This document shows, piece by piece, positions 24,871 through 34,188 of a stretch of 64,000 nt of DNA. The position numbers and the translations under genes are program-made. Position 1 is the first letter of the stretch, and the number at the start of each line of letters is the position of its first letter. A model generated the notes under the pieces. It saw only the letters and a list, made by a program, of their open reading frames with translations, searched no databases and was not told the origin of the DNA. The DNA comes from Streptomyces nitrosporeus (lineage in GTDB: Bacteria > Actinomycetota > Actinomycetes > Streptomycetales > Streptomycetaceae): assembly GCF_008704555.1 (NCBI RefSeq), contig NZ_CP023702.1, positions 7,114,001 to 7,178,000 of the forward strand, read 5' to 3'.

Positions 24871-27168
24871 ATGAAGCCACTCAACGCCACCGATCCGCAG
24901 CGCATCGGGCCCTACGCGCTGGCCGGGCGGCTGGGTTCGGGCGGGATGGGCGAGGTGTACCTCGGGCGGTCGGCCGGCGGCCGCACCGTGGCGGTGAAGG
25001 TCGTACGGCCCGATCTGGCCCAGGACCCGCCGTTCCGGGAGAGGTTCAAGCGCGAGGTCGTCGCGGCACGGCGGGTGTCGGGGGCGTTCACCGCGCCGGT
25101 GGTGGACGCCGACGTGGACGCCGAGATCCCCTGGATGGCGACGGCGTTCGTGGTGGGGCTGTCCCTCCAGAGCGTGGTCGCCGCCCACGGGCCGCTCCCC
25201 GAGGACACCTTGCGGATGCTGACGGCGGGTCTCGCCGAGGCGCTGCTGTCGGTGCACGGGGCGAAGGTGATCCACCGGGACCTCAAACCGGCCAACGTCC
25301 TGCTCGCGCTCGACGGCCCGCACATGATCGACTTCGGGATCGCGCGGGCCACCGACGGTACGGCTCTCACCTCGACGGGCGCGGTGATCGGCTCGGCGCC
25401 GTACATGTCCCCCGAGCAGGCCGTGGGGCAGCATCTCTCCGCGGCGAGCGACGTGTTCTCGCTCGGCTCGACCATCGCGTTCGCGGCGGGCGGGGCCGGG
25501 CCCTTCGGGGACGGGGTCGCCGCGGCGGTCCTGTTCCGCGTCGTCCACACCGAACCCGACCTGTCGTACGTCCCGCCCCGGCTGCGCCCGCTGATCGAGC
25601 GCTGCCTGGCCAAGGACCCCAGCGCCCGCCCCACCCCGCGGGACGTGATCGCTTACGCCGAACGGTCGGAGCGCCCGGACGGGGGCGGCGCCGGGGTCCG
25701 CCCCACCACGGGATGGCTGCCCGGACCCGTCGCGGCGGACGTGCTCGCGCTCCGGGCCGTCCTCACCTCGCTGCCGGAGCCCGCGCCGACCATCCCCCTC
25801 CCGGACGGGGCGGACGCCCCGGCGGGCAGGGCGCCGGACGGGACCACCGAAGTACTGCCGCACACCCCGGCGGAACCCCTCCCCGGCGGAACGGGCGGAG
25901 CTGACGGGCCCGGCCGCCGCAGACTGCTCCTCGGGCTGGCCGGCGGTGCCCTGGCGGCTGCCACGGGCGGCGGTGTGTGGGCCCTGATCCGTAAGGACTC
26001 GGACAAGGACCCCTCCGGCGGGGCGTCCGGCAAGGGCTCGGGGAGCACCCCGCGGCCGGACGGGAAGGAGGTCCCCGAGGCGGGACTCGCCTGGCAGCTG
26101 GACCTCCCCGCGGCCTGCGGGCAGGTCCTCTCCGCGAACGGCGTCGTCGCCTGTGTGTCCCTGAGCCAGGTCTTCGGTGTCGACGGCGGGGGCGAACGCA
26201 TCTGGACGGTCGAGGCCCAGGACCACGATCTCGCGTTCGCGTCCACCGGGACCATGCCCCGTGTCGTCGCCGGAGTGGACGGCGGCCGGCTCCACGTGGG
26301 CGGGACGGCCGTGCCGACGCTGTCGGGCACGGAGGTGAGGGACGGCGGGGCGGCCGTACTCGGCGTCCGGATGTCCGACGGCGGACAGCCCGCGGTCGCC
26401 GCGCTGACGGAGACCGGCTCCCTGGGGGTGGCGTCCTTCTGCGGGGTGCGTGACGGCCGGGCCCACCTGTTCACGATGGCGGGCCAGGACGGCAAGGGCG
26501 GCGGGGTGTGGGCACTGGACCTCGCCTCCCGGCGGACGGCCTGGTTCCACCCCGGCGAGACGGAGACGCTCTTCTCGGCGGTGCCCCGCCCGGGCGAGAG
26601 CATGCTGTACTCCGGGCGGAGCCGGGTGGTCGGCCTGGACGGTGAGGGGAAGACCGTCTGGAAGAAGGAGATCACGGCCACCCTCGCCGCCGCGGGACGG
26701 TACGCCTTCCTCCACGGCACCGGGGGAGACCTGACCGCGGTGGAACCGGGGACGGGGCGGGAGGCGTGGAAGACGGAGGGCGCCGTCGGAGCGTCCGCGC
26801 GGGGCGGAGGTGTCGCCTCGGACACCGGGGGAGCCGTCGTGTTCGTGCTGCTGCGTGACGGGGACGACGGCTTCGCCCTGGCGGCCCTGGACTCCGCGAC
26901 CGGCGAGGCGAAATGGCGGAAGCCGGTTCCGGCCGGCGCCGCGAAGGCCGGCGCCCGGCTCCTCCACTCCGACGGGAACGTCTACCTGATGGGAGCGGAC
27001 TGCGTGGTGTGGGCCCTCGACGCGTCGAAGGGCGCCTTCCGCTGGAAGTACAGCGGCTGGAAGGGGAAGGACCCGATGGACCTGGCCTGGGACGCCGGCG
27101 ACGGTCGGCTCTGCCTGTCCGCTCCGCGTACCCGTACCGTCGCCACGCTGTACGCGAACGGGGCCTGA
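24871..27168 (+). CDS. Ser/Thr protein kinase with extracytoplasmic PQQ beta-propeller
   Basis: A 765-aa receptor-like kinase. The kinase domain (about 12-265) has GSGGMGEVYLG, catalytic Lys K43 in VAVKVV, HRDLKPAN (135-142), DFG (154-156) and APYMSPEQ. A Pro-rich juxtamembrane stretch (270-348) leads to one membrane helix (about 351-373) and a C-terminal PQQ/WD-like beta-propeller (about 395-765) with repeated WxLD and TGxxxW patterns. The propeller should face outward and may sense a ligand. ATG 24871 follows GGGGGAGGG. The next gene is a paralogue of the same architecture. Confidence 0.93.
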   Translation: MKPLNATDPQRIGPYALAGRLGSGGMGEVYLGRSAGGRTVAVKVVRPDLAQDPPFRERFKREVVAARRVSGAFTAPVVDADVDAEIPWMATAFVVGLSLQSVVAAHGPLPEDTLRMLTAGLAEALLSVHGAKVIHRDLKPANVLLALDGPHMIDFGIARATDGTALTSTGAVIGSAPYMSPEQAVGQHLSAASDVFSLGSTIAFAAGGAGPFGDGVAAAVLFRVVHTEPDLSYVPPRLRPLIERCLAKDPSARPTPRDVIAYAERSERPDGGGAGVRPTTGWLPGPVAADVLALRAVLTSLPEPAPTIPLPDGADAPAGRAPDGTTEVLPHTPAEPLPGGTGGADGPGRRRLLLGLAGGALAAATGGGVWALIRKDSDKDPSGGASGKGSGSTPRPDGKEVPEAGLAWQLDLPAACGQVLSANGVVACVSLSQVFGVDGGGERIWTVEAQDHDLAFASTGTMPRVVAGVDGGRLHVGGTAVPTLSGTEVRDGGAAVLGVRMSDGGQPAVAALTETGSLGVASFCGVRDGRAHLFTMAGQDGKGGGVWALDLASRRTAWFHPGETETLFSAVPRPGESMLYSGRSRVVGLDGEGKTVWKKEITATLAAAGRYAFLHGTGGDLTAVEPGTGREAWKTEGAVGASARGGGVASDTGGAVVFVLLRDGDDGFALAALDSATGEAKWRKPVPAGAAKAGARLLHSDGNVYLMGADCVVWALDASKGAFRWKYSGWKGKDPMDLAWDAGDGRLCLSAPRTRTVATLYANGA

Positions 27169-27300
27169 CCCGTGCCGGGACGCGGGCCCGCGGCCGTCTC
27201 CCGGAGCACGGCGGCGCCCTCGCCGCCACCGCCCGGCCACCGTGCCACGCCCCGGCGGGCCCGCGTACCCGGCGCCCGCCCAGCGCCCCTCCCGCAGCCC

Positions 27301-27353
27301 CTGCCCGTCCCGCAGACCTCGCCCGTCCCGCAGACCTCGCCCGTCCCGCAGAC
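27301..27353. repeat. 18-bp tandem repeat, three units
   Basis: CTCGCCCGTCCCGCAGAC occurs twice exactly (27318-27353), preceded by a copy lacking one base (27301-27317), between the two kinase genes. Confidence 0.8.
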
Positions 27354-27380
27354 CCCGCCCACCCCGAACGGAGCCCGACC

Positions 27381-29753
27381 ATGGCCGCACCGGACCCGCT
27401 GACCCCGTCGGACCCGCCACGGATCGGCCCCTACACCCTCCTGGGACGGCTGGGCGCGGGCGGCATGGGGGCCGTGTACCTCGGACGCTCGCCCGGCGGC
27501 CGTACCGTCGCCGTGAAGCTGGTACGGCCCGACCTCGGGCAGGACGCGGTGTTCCGGGCCCGGTTCCGGGCGGAGGTGACGGCGGCACGCGCCGTGTCGG
27601 ACGCGTTCACCGCCCCGGTCGTCGACGCGGACACCGAGGGGCCGGTGCTGTGGATGGCGACGGCGTTCGTACCGGGCGTCTCGCTGGGCCAGGCGGTCCG
27701 GCTGGCCGGGCCCCTCCAGCTGTACGCCCTGGGCGCGCTCGCGGCAGGCGTAGCGGAGGCGCTCGCCTCCATCCACGCGGCCGGACTGACCCACCGGGAC
27801 CTCAAACCGGGCAACATCATGCTGGCCCTGGACGGCCCGCACGTCATCGACTTCGGGATCGCGCGGGCGGCCGACGGCACGGCGCTGACCGAGACGGGCA
27901 TGATCCTGGGCACGCCCGCCTACATGTCCCCGGAACAGGCGACCGCCGGGGAGACCGGCCCGGCGAGCGACGTCTTCTCCCTCGGCGCCACCCTCGCGTT
28001 CGCGGCGCGCGGCTCGGGCGTGTTCGACGGGGGCAGGGCCGTGGACGTCCTGAAGCGGGTGGTGCGGGAGGAGCCCGACCTGTCTGCCGTCCCCGAGGCG
28101 TTACGGCTGCTGGTCGCCGCGTGCCTGGCGAAGAACCCGGCGGACCGGCCGACGCCCCGGCAGATCGTCGGGTTCGTCCAGCGGATGGCGGCCCCCAGGC
28201 CCCAGGGCGCCTGGCTGCCGCCGGCCCTGATCGCGGCGATCGAGGAGGCGGCCGCCGTGATGGCGCCCTCGGTGACCGCGACACCGCCCCCGCCCGCCAC
28301 CGCCCCGCCGGTCCCCTCACCACCGCCCTACGCCCCCCGCACCGGCGGACCGGAACAGCTGACGCTCCTTCAGCCGACCGGCCCGACCCGGCCCCTGCCG
28401 CCCGCCGGCCCCAGCCGCCGCACCCTGCTGATCGGGGCGGCGGGCGGCGCCGTCGCACTCGCGGGCGGAGGCACGGCGCTGGGGCTGTGGCTCGCGGGTG
28501 ACGGCGAGCCCGCCCGGACGACCTCCACCGACGGCGCGAAACCTTCGGGGCACCCCCTCACCGACCCCGAGCGCTCCCTCGACACCGGCGTCACCGCGAA
28601 ACCGCGGTGGACGAAGGAGGTGGCGGAACCGCTGGTGCAGATCGCGGGGGAGGACGGCACGGTGGTCGCGTTCGGCGCGAAACACGTGTGGGCCTTCGAC
28701 GCGGAGGGCACCCCGCTCTGGGGCCCGGTCGGCAACATCACCGACCCGGTGGGCGGGGGTGCGCCGGGCCTGATCGCGGCGGTCGGCGACGGCATGGCGT
28801 ACACGGTGGCGCGTGACGGGGAGGACAAGATGACCCGTACCTTCCGCGCGCTCAGCCTGGCCGACGGATCCGTGGCCTGGAAGGCGCGGCTGGCACAGGA
28901 CTCCGTCACGGGGCTCACCGTCCCCGGCATGCTCGACGGCACGGTCTACCTGAACGCCGACGCGGCCTCCACGATCAGGCGGACCGGCGACCCGAAGAAA
29001 CCCGTCGAGATCATCGGCGGACCGGCCGTCTGGGCCGTGGACACGAAGAAGCGCGCGTTCAGCTGGGGAATGATCGTGGAGGACACGGACACCAAGTACC
29101 CCAAGGGAGACCTGTTCGTCCCGTCCTTTGGCAGCCGGCTGCTGTGGGCCACCTCCGACACGGACGGCACCGCCCGCAAGATCCTCGGCCTCGACACCGG
29201 CGCGAAGGGGAGGACCGACTGGGAACAGCGCGCCCCCGGCGGCGGCGGTACGACGACCGATCTCCTCCTCCAGGGGGCCTTCGGCCCGTGGCGGGACGGC
29301 CAGCACTCCTCGGCGGGCGGCCTCTTCCTCCACATCAGCGACATCCTCTACGCCATCGACCCGGCCAACGGCCAGACCGTGTGGCGTTCCCCCAAGGTCG
29401 CCTTCAAGGCGGTGGTGGCGGACCCGGACGGCAGGACGGTCTACGCCGCGGCCAACCAGGGCCTCGGGATCGTCGTTTACGCCCTGGACGCCGCGGACGG
29501 CAAGGCCCGCTGGGCGGGAACCCTCCGGGAAGGGGTGTCAGGGGTACCCGTACTCCAGTGCGCGGACGACACGGTCTACCTGTGCTCGGGCGGCCGTCTC
29601 TGGGCCCTCGGCACCGAGGACGGCAAGGCCCGCTGGACGTACGAACTGACCACGTCCCTGACGACCGGCGCCCAGACGGCGCTCCACGCCGAGGGCGGAC
29701 AGGTGTACGCCATGAATCCCGGAGGACTGGTGGCGCTCGCGGCCGGGGGCTGA
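27381..29753 (+). CDS. Ser/Thr protein kinase with PQQ beta-propeller, paralogue of the preceding gene
   Basis: A 790-aa protein with the same order of parts: kinase domain (about 15-270) with GAGGMGAVYLG, catalytic Lys K46, HRDLKPGN, DFG and PAYMSPEQ; a Pro-rich linker; one membrane helix (RTLLIGAAGGAVALAGGG region); and an outward PQQ propeller. The kinase halves are strongly alike, while the propellers have diverged, as expected after duplication and change of sensed signal. ATG 27381 follows a GGAG site. The intergenic distance is 212 nt and contains an 18-bp tandem repeat. Confidence 0.93.
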   Translation: MAAPDPLTPSDPPRIGPYTLLGRLGAGGMGAVYLGRSPGGRTVAVKLVRPDLGQDAVFRARFRAEVTAARAVSDAFTAPVVDADTEGPVLWMATAFVPGVSLGQAVRLAGPLQLYALGALAAGVAEALASIHAAGLTHRDLKPGNIMLALDGPHVIDFGIARAADGTALTETGMILGTPAYMSPEQATAGETGPASDVFSLGATLAFAARGSGVFDGGRAVDVLKRVVREEPDLSAVPEALRLLVAACLAKNPADRPTPRQIVGFVQRMAAPRPQGAWLPPALIAAIEEAAAVMAPSVTATPPPPATAPPVPSPPPYAPRTGGPEQLTLLQPTGPTRPLPPAGPSRRTLLIGAAGGAVALAGGGTALGLWLAGDGEPARTTSTDGAKPSGHPLTDPERSLDTGVTAKPRWTKEVAEPLVQIAGEDGTVVAFGAKHVWAFDAEGTPLWGPVGNITDPVGGGAPGLIAAVGDGMAYTVARDGEDKMTRTFRALSLADGSVAWKARLAQDSVTGLTVPGMLDGTVYLNADAASTIRRTGDPKKPVEIIGGPAVWAVDTKKRAFSWGMIVEDTDTKYPKGDLFVPSFGSRLLWATSDTDGTARKILGLDTGAKGRTDWEQRAPGGGGTTTDLLLQGAFGPWRDGQHSSAGGLFLHISDILYAIDPANGQTVWRSPKVAFKAVVADPDGRTVYAAANQGLGIVVYALDAADGKARWAGTLREGVSGVPVLQCADDTVYLCSGGRLWALGTEDGKARWTYELTTSLTTGAQTALHAEGGQVYAMNPGGLVALAAGG

Positions 29754-29764
29754 CACGGAGGCCG

Positions 29765-29800
29765 GCCGGCCCGGCGGGATCAGGGGGAGCACGGGCCGGC
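29765..29800. terminator. 9-bp hairpin spanning the MFS stop codon
   Basis: GCCGGCCCG (29765-29773) pairs with CGGGCCGGC (29792-29800); the 18-nt loop contains the stop codon of the minus-strand MFS gene. It lies between convergent genes. Confidence 0.5.
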
Positions 29801-31084
29801 GTGGCCCGGCAGCGCGGGCAGCACCCGTCCCAGGCGGGCGAGCGGGGACAGGGCCATCACCACGGGGGACAGCAGCATGCACGCGGCCGTCACCAGGAGG
29901 CCGGTGCGCAGCCCCCACTCCTCCGCGAGGAATCCGCCGAGCAGAGAGCCGAGCGGGGCCAGCCCCATGCCGACGAACGTGACCGTCGCCGCCGCACGGG
30001 CCTGCATCCCGTCCGGGGTGACCGCCTGACGGACCGCCATGACCGTCACGTTCACCAGCTGGCCACCCGCCCCGAACACGAAACCGGCCGCCAGGAGCAC
30101 GGGAACCGTCACCGCCGAGGAGGCGTGCAGCGCCGGTACGCACAGGAACGCGCCGTCGCCGAGCGCCGCCGCGGCCATGAGTACCGCACCGTGGCCGAAC
30201 CGGCCCGGCAGGCGGGCGGCCAGCACCGAGCCCAGGAGCGCACCCGGCCCCGTCGCCGCGAGCGCCAGCCCGACGGCGGTGCCCGACAGGTGGAGTTCCC
30301 GCGGCAGGAAGAGCAGGTAGACGGTCATCGTGGCCGCGAAGAAGAACTGGAAGGCGGCCGAGGCCAGGCAGACGGCCCGCAGCGAGGCGTCGCCGGCGAC
30401 GAAACGGAGGCCCTCGTGAATCCGCCGCGTCATGCGAGGGGGGCGCTCCGAGCGCTCCGGTACCGGCTCGCTGCGGCCGATCCGCCGGATCGACAGGAAC
30501 GACAGGGCGAAGAGCAGTGCGCCGGAGGCGGCGGCGACCGGCGCCGACAGCAGGGACACCAGCGCACCGCCGAGGGCGGGACCGCCGGTCTGCGCCGCGG
30601 ACCGGCTGCCCTCCAGCGCGCTGTTGCCCCGCACCAGCTGATCGCGTGCCACCAGCCGTACGAGGGAAGCCTGGTACGCCACGTCGAAGAAGACGGACAG
30701 GGCCCCGACGGCGAAGGCGACCAGGAACAGGGCGGGCAGGCCGAGCAGACCGAGCAGGCCGGCCACGGCCGCGGCGCCCAGCGCCAGGGCCCGGCCGGCG
30801 TCCGTGAGGACCATCACCGTGCGGGCCCGCCACCTGTCCACCCACGCGCCGACGAAGAGCGAGAGCAGCAGAACCGGCGCCTGCCCCACCGCGCGGAGGA
30901 CGCCCAGCCGGCCGGCCCCGGCGTCGAGCGTCAGGACGGCGAAGAGCGGCAGGATCACCAGAGTCGCGTGCTCGCCGAGCTGGGAGGCGGTCTGGCCCGC
31001 CCAGAGCCTGCGGAAGTCGGCGTCCCGCCACAAGGACGGGACAGGACCGCCGGATCCGGACGGAGCGGAGGGGTCGTACGGCAC
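29780..31084 (-). CDS. MFS transporter
   Basis: A 434-aa, 12-helix major facilitator. WRDADFRRLWAGQTASQLGEHATLV is the usual opening of the group with MdtG/enterobactin-exporter-like members. A GAWVDRWRARTVMVLTDAGRA loop lies between helices 2 and 3, the motif A position, and the central loop (about 195-215) is Arg/Glu-rich. The substrate is unknown; drug or siderophore export are common in this group. GTG 31084 is preceded by GAGGGA. It converges with the second kinase gene and is followed upstream by a repeat array. Confidence 0.88.
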   Translation of the reverse strand: MPYDPSAPSGSGGPVPSLWRDADFRRLWAGQTASQLGEHATLVILPLFAVLTLDAGAGRLGVLRAVGQAPVLLLSLFVGAWVDRWRARTVMVLTDAGRALALGAAAVAGLLGLLGLPALFLVAFAVGALSVFFDVAYQASLVRLVARDQLVRGNSALEGSRSAAQTGGPALGGALVSLLSAPVAAASGALLFALSFLSIRRIGRSEPVPERSERPPRMTRRIHEGLRFVAGDASLRAVCLASAAFQFFFAATMTVYLLFLPRELHLSGTAVGLALAATGPGALLGSVLAARLPGRFGHGAVLMAAAALGDGAFLCVPALHASSAVTVPVLLAAGFVFGAGGQLVNVTVMAVRQAVTPDGMQARAAATVTFVGMGLAPLGSLLGGFLAEEWGLRTGLLVTAACMLLSPVVMALSPLARLGRVLPALPGHAGPCSP

Positions 31085-31226
31085 GGAGGTCCCTCGCTGT
31101 CGACGACTGTGGCCGGCCACCGAGCATATGGACGTACGCCGACGGCTTCCACGGAAAAAGATCCGTGGCGCCGCACCGTGGCGCACGGTGCCGGCCACGG
31201 CGGACAGCCGGGAGCGGGAGGCCGAG

Positions 31227-31323
31227 GACGGGTCAGCGGGGAAGGGGGGACGGGTCGGTCGGGAAGGGGGGACGGGTCGGTCGGGAAGGGGGGACGGGGT
31301 GGACGGGTCAGTCGGGAAGGGGG
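31227..31323. repeat. 22-bp tandem repeat ending inside a gene
   Basis: Four 22-bp copies begin GACGGGTC and end GGGAAGGGGG, at 31227, 31249, 31271 and 31302, with a 9-nt insert before the last. The last copy contains the stop codon and final codons of the zinc-ribbon gene. Confidence 0.85.
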
Positions 31324-31520
31324 ACGCGGCGGACGGGGTCGAAGGGGCGCTTGTTGAAACCGCTGCGCACGTTGCGGCACTTCGGCGCGGTGCACATGAA
31401 GAACTCGTCGACCTTCCTGCGGCCCGTCTCATCCCTGAGCCAGACCTTCTCGTTCTCGGTGAGGGGGCGGTGGTGTTCGTCGGAGTCGCACGTGTAGCAG
31501 TACAGCTGCTGGGGCTGCAC
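31308..31520 (-). CDS. small zinc-ribbon-like protein, 70 aa
   Basis: GTG 31520 is preceded by AGGAGG at ideal spacing. The protein reads VQPQQLYCYTCDSDEHHRPL at the start. It has two cysteine pairs, CYTC (8-11) and CTAPKC (47-52), that could bind one zinc ion. Charged residues dominate in between (ENEKVWLRDETGRRKVDEFF), and the tail is FNKRPFDPVRRVPLPD. It looks like a conserved small Streptomyces protein; a nucleic-acid or protein contact role is plausible but unproven. Its last codons form part of a tandem repeat. Confidence 0.82.
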   Translation of the reverse strand: MQPQQLYCYTCDSDEHHRPLTENEKVWLRDETGRRKVDEFFMCTAPKCRNVRSGFNKRPFDPVRRVPLPD

Positions 31521-31765
31521 AGGACCTCCTGGGCGGACGGACGGGCGGACGCACGGGCCGAAGCGAATCGTAGGGGGACGTGCCGCACCGGGGCAGAGCG
31601 CGCGGGAGCGTGTCGCTCTGCCGTCGCACGCCGGGGAGCACACCGCCGGGGCGCGGAAGGGGGAGCGGCGGTGGGCGGACCCCGCTCCGCAGCCCCGGCC
31701 CGGCGCCTGCGCGGCGCCTCCGCCCTGCCGTGCGCCGGGGCACCCCGCCCCGCGTCCTGTGCGGA

Positions 31766-32254
31766 TCACCCGGTCTCCGGCAGCCCCTCCTCCGGCCCGT
31801 GCGGGCCCCGAAACCGCTCCGGAGGGCCGTCCGGCAGCTCGAACAGGCGCTGGACCCGGAGGAGGTTGTGCTCCCGCCGTTCGGTGAGGCTGCGCCAGTG
31901 GTCCTCGGCGGGCAGTGCAGGACAGGCGACCCGGTGGGGGATCCGGCACCGGGTGCCGGGGAACGGCTCCGCCTCCCACAGGTTCATCGCCCTGCCGTCA
32001 GGGGTGATGATCCACCTCAGCATCGGGGGAACGGTGTGGGCGGCGAGCAGCAGGCCGGGTTCGAGCAGGATCCAGTGCCCCGCGTAGTGCGTGGGGTACC
32101 GGTCCTGGAGCAGGTCGCAGAACGGACACTCGGGCGGTGCGGGAGGGCGTGGGGCGACAGCCCCCTCCCGCAGGGCGTGCCTGGTGCCCTCGGGGCAGGC
32201 GAAGCCGTCGTCGGGCCGGTCCGGGCAGGGCCAGATGTTCTCGAAGTCCCCCAT
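31766..32254 (-). CDS. DUF6083-type protein
   Basis: A 162-aa protein. An N-terminal cysteine segment (ENIWPCPDRPDDGFACPEG) and CPFCDLL precede a pattern WILLEPGLLLAAHTVPPMLRW, then PGTRCRIPHRVACPA, which I recognise as the core of DUF6083, a family scattered through Streptomyces with no known function. Six or so cysteines suggest metal binding. No signal peptide or membrane helix. ATG 32254 has only a weak purine stretch upstream. The gene lies next to the 70-aa zinc-ribbon gene on the same strand. Confidence 0.75.
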   Translation of the reverse strand: MGDFENIWPCPDRPDDGFACPEGTRHALREGAVAPRPPAPPECPFCDLLQDRYPTHYAGHWILLEPGLLLAAHTVPPMLRWIITPDGRAMNLWEAEPFPGTRCRIPHRVACPALPAEDHWRSLTERREHNLLRVQRLFELPDGPPERFRGPHGPEEGLPETG

Positions 32255-32571
32255 ACACCAAGGTTCCGGGCGGACCGCCGGCCGTGACAGGGCGCGATCC
32301 GGCCGCACCGGGCGGGACAGGGGCCGCCCGGTGGGCCGGGGAACGCCACACGGGACACGCCGGACCCCGGACGGCTCACGCGAAACGGCCGGACCGCGGC
32401 AGGCCGGTGGTCCCGTGCCGGCGGGCAGCGGTCCGGCAGCCGGCCGCAGGCACGGAACCGCGGGTGCGGCCGGGGCCGTCGGTCCGGTCCTTGACCGGGC
32501 TCGGCTATGTGGAGAGAGTGAGTCCATCGGAAGTTCGTTCGACCGGGCTTCCTCGGACAGGGGGGATTCAT
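32255..32571. other. 317-nt divergent intergenic region
   Basis: No ORF with a start and ribosome site. TTGACC at 32491-32496 is a possible -35 for the exported-protein gene, but the position 17 nt downstream (GAGAGT) is a poor -10. Several GCCGG-rich inverted repeats occur. Nothing else is recognised. Confidence 0.5.
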
Positions 32572-32949
32572 ATGACGGCGGTTGCGGGATCACGGGGCGT
32601 CATGGCGGTACTGGCGGCCACGGCGCTGTTGCTCGGCGGAGCGACGGCCACGGCCCGGGCCGAGCCCACGGACCCGCCGGTGCCCGCGGCACCCTGCGCC
32701 TACCCCTCGGTCTGCTTCGTCAAGGACGGCGAAGTCGTCTACGAGTACGACGAGGTGACTCCCTGGCAGTACCTGCCGGCCCTGCTGCCCGCGCCGCTCC
32801 AGGTCATCAACACGCGCCACGAGAGCATCTGGTTCGGTGACACCAAGGGCGGGGCCCAGTGCGTCGGGCCCGAGTCGATCGTCGACAAGTGGTTCGGCAC
32901 GCTCGAAACCGTGCGGGTCGACGACTCGGTGGAGTGCCGGCTCACCTGA
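32572..32949 (+). CDS. small exported protein
   Basis: A 125-aa protein with a clear signal peptide (MTAVAGSRGVMAVLAATALL to TARA, cleavage about residue 28). The mature part of about 97 residues has four cysteines (CAYPSVC, QCVGP, VECRLT), probably in two disulfides, and acidic, aromatic-rich strands (VVYEYDEVTPWQYLP, NTRHESIWFGDTKGG). I do not recognise a family. A secreted inhibitor or wall-associated protein would fit, without evidence. ATG 32572 follows a GGGGGG run. Confidence 0.78.
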   Translation: MTAVAGSRGVMAVLAATALLLGGATATARAEPTDPPVPAAPCAYPSVCFVKDGEVVYEYDEVTPWQYLPALLPAPLQVINTRHESIWFGDTKGGAQCVGPESIVDKWFGTLETVRVDDSVECRLT

Positions 32950-33089
32950 TCCGGGCCGGGACGCGGCCGGCGGCCGGTCCCTCCCTCCACGCCCCTGCCG
33001 GCCCGCGGCCGTACAACGCTCCCGCGGGCCGGCTCCGTGCCGTGCGGCGGCCAGGGGGAGGCGGGGGAGGGCTCGAAGACCGGGAGAGG

Positions 33090-33108
33090 AAAGGTTAGGC
33101 TGGCCTAA
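33090..33108. promoter_or_regulatory. iron box (DmdR-type) upstream of the siderophore-interacting protein
   Basis: The 19-bp window contains AGGTTAGGCT and CCTAA and agrees at about 15 of 19 positions with the DmdR1 iron box TTAGGTTAGGCTCACCTAA. It lies about 107 nt before the gene start. Confidence 0.75.
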
Positions 33109-33215
33109 GATGTAGCGGTCGTGCTCCGCTTCGCGGCGTGCCGCACCCCGTTGCCCGGCTCCGCACGAGCCCGTTCCTCTCCGCCGTGAAGGCGGAGCGT
33201 CCACGGAGGAATCAG

Positions 33216-34109
33216 ATGACGATCCACCGAGCCGTTGTCGCCCGCGTCCAGCAGCTCACCGCGGCCATGACCCGGGTGACCCTCCACGGGGAGGGTGTCG
33301 CCGGCTTCGTCTCCACCGGGACCGGCGACGAGTACGTCAGGCTCTTCTTCCCGCACGGCCCCGACCGCACCGACGTCTCCCTGCCCAGGCCGGCCGGCAA
33401 GGGCCGCTGGGAAGTCGTGGAGGGGCGGCCCGTCGCCCCGGTGCGCACGTACACCGTCAGGGCGGTACGGCCGGAGGCCGGTGAGATCGACATCGACTTC
33501 GTGCTGCACGAGGGCGGGATCGCCTCCGGCTGGGCCGCCGGGGCCCGCCCCGGCGACGTACTCGGGCTCAACGATCCCACCGCGCTCTACAACCCGCCGC
33601 CGGCGCTCTCCTGGCAGGTGCTGATAGCCGACCACACCGGCCTGCCGGCCCTGGCCCGCCTGCTGGAGAACACCGAGCCCGACGTCATGACCCGGGTCGT
33701 CGTCGAGGTCCCCGATGCCACGTGCGTGCAGCCGCTGCCCGGCCCGCCCGACCTCAAGGTCACCTGGAGCTACGGTGGCAACGGCCACGGACCGAGCCGC
33801 CTGGCCGATCTGGTGACCGGTGCGGTACCGGCCGGCACCGACGTGACCGGCGGCTACATCTGGGTGGCGGGACAGACCAACGCCCTGCGCGAGGTGCGGC
33901 GTTACCTCCGCAAGGAACTCGGTCTGCCCGCGGAACGCTACAAGGCGGTCGGCTACTGGATCCCGCAGTCCGACACCTGGGCCGAGCGCTACCAGGCGCT
34001 TCCCGACTCGGTGCGCTCCGAGCTGGAAGCGCTCTGGGACAGCCCGGCCGGCGAGTCCGAGGACCGGACCATCCGCTACGAGACACGGCTCAGCGCCCTA
34101 GGGCTCTGA
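33216..34109 (+). CDS. siderophore-interacting protein (FAD/NADPH ferric reductase family)
   Basis: A 297-aa two-domain flavin reductase. The FAD-binding barrel has PVRTYTVRAVR, the RxYT flavin motif (about 78-81), and DFVLHEGGIASGWAA. The C-terminal SIP/NADPH domain has LIADHTGLPALARLLE and WVAGQTNALREVRRYLRKELG. Family members release iron from ferric siderophores in the cytosol. ATG 33216 follows GGAGGA. The iron box upstream indicates derepression under iron limitation. No siderophore transporter genes are adjacent. Confidence 0.92.
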   Translation: MTIHRAVVARVQQLTAAMTRVTLHGEGVAGFVSTGTGDEYVRLFFPHGPDRTDVSLPRPAGKGRWEVVEGRPVAPVRTYTVRAVRPEAGEIDIDFVLHEGGIASGWAAGARPGDVLGLNDPTALYNPPPALSWQVLIADHTGLPALARLLENTEPDVMTRVVVEVPDATCVQPLPGPPDLKVTWSYGGNGHGPSRLADLVTGAVPAGTDVTGGYIWVAGQTNALREVRRYLRKELGLPAERYKAVGYWIPQSDTWAERYQALPDSVRSELEALWDSPAGESEDRTIRYETRLSALGL

Positions 34110-34188
34110 GGAGACGTCCCGGCCCGCCGCCGGCGGACAACGGCTTCCCGGAGTTCCGGAGTTCCGGGCGGAGGAGGGTCCGGGGCTC

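Noticed and set aside
27172..27402. A 76-codon reading with SPVPQT repeats between the kinases
   Set aside because: The periodicity comes from the 18-bp DNA repeat; there is no ribosome site and it overlaps the second kinase start.
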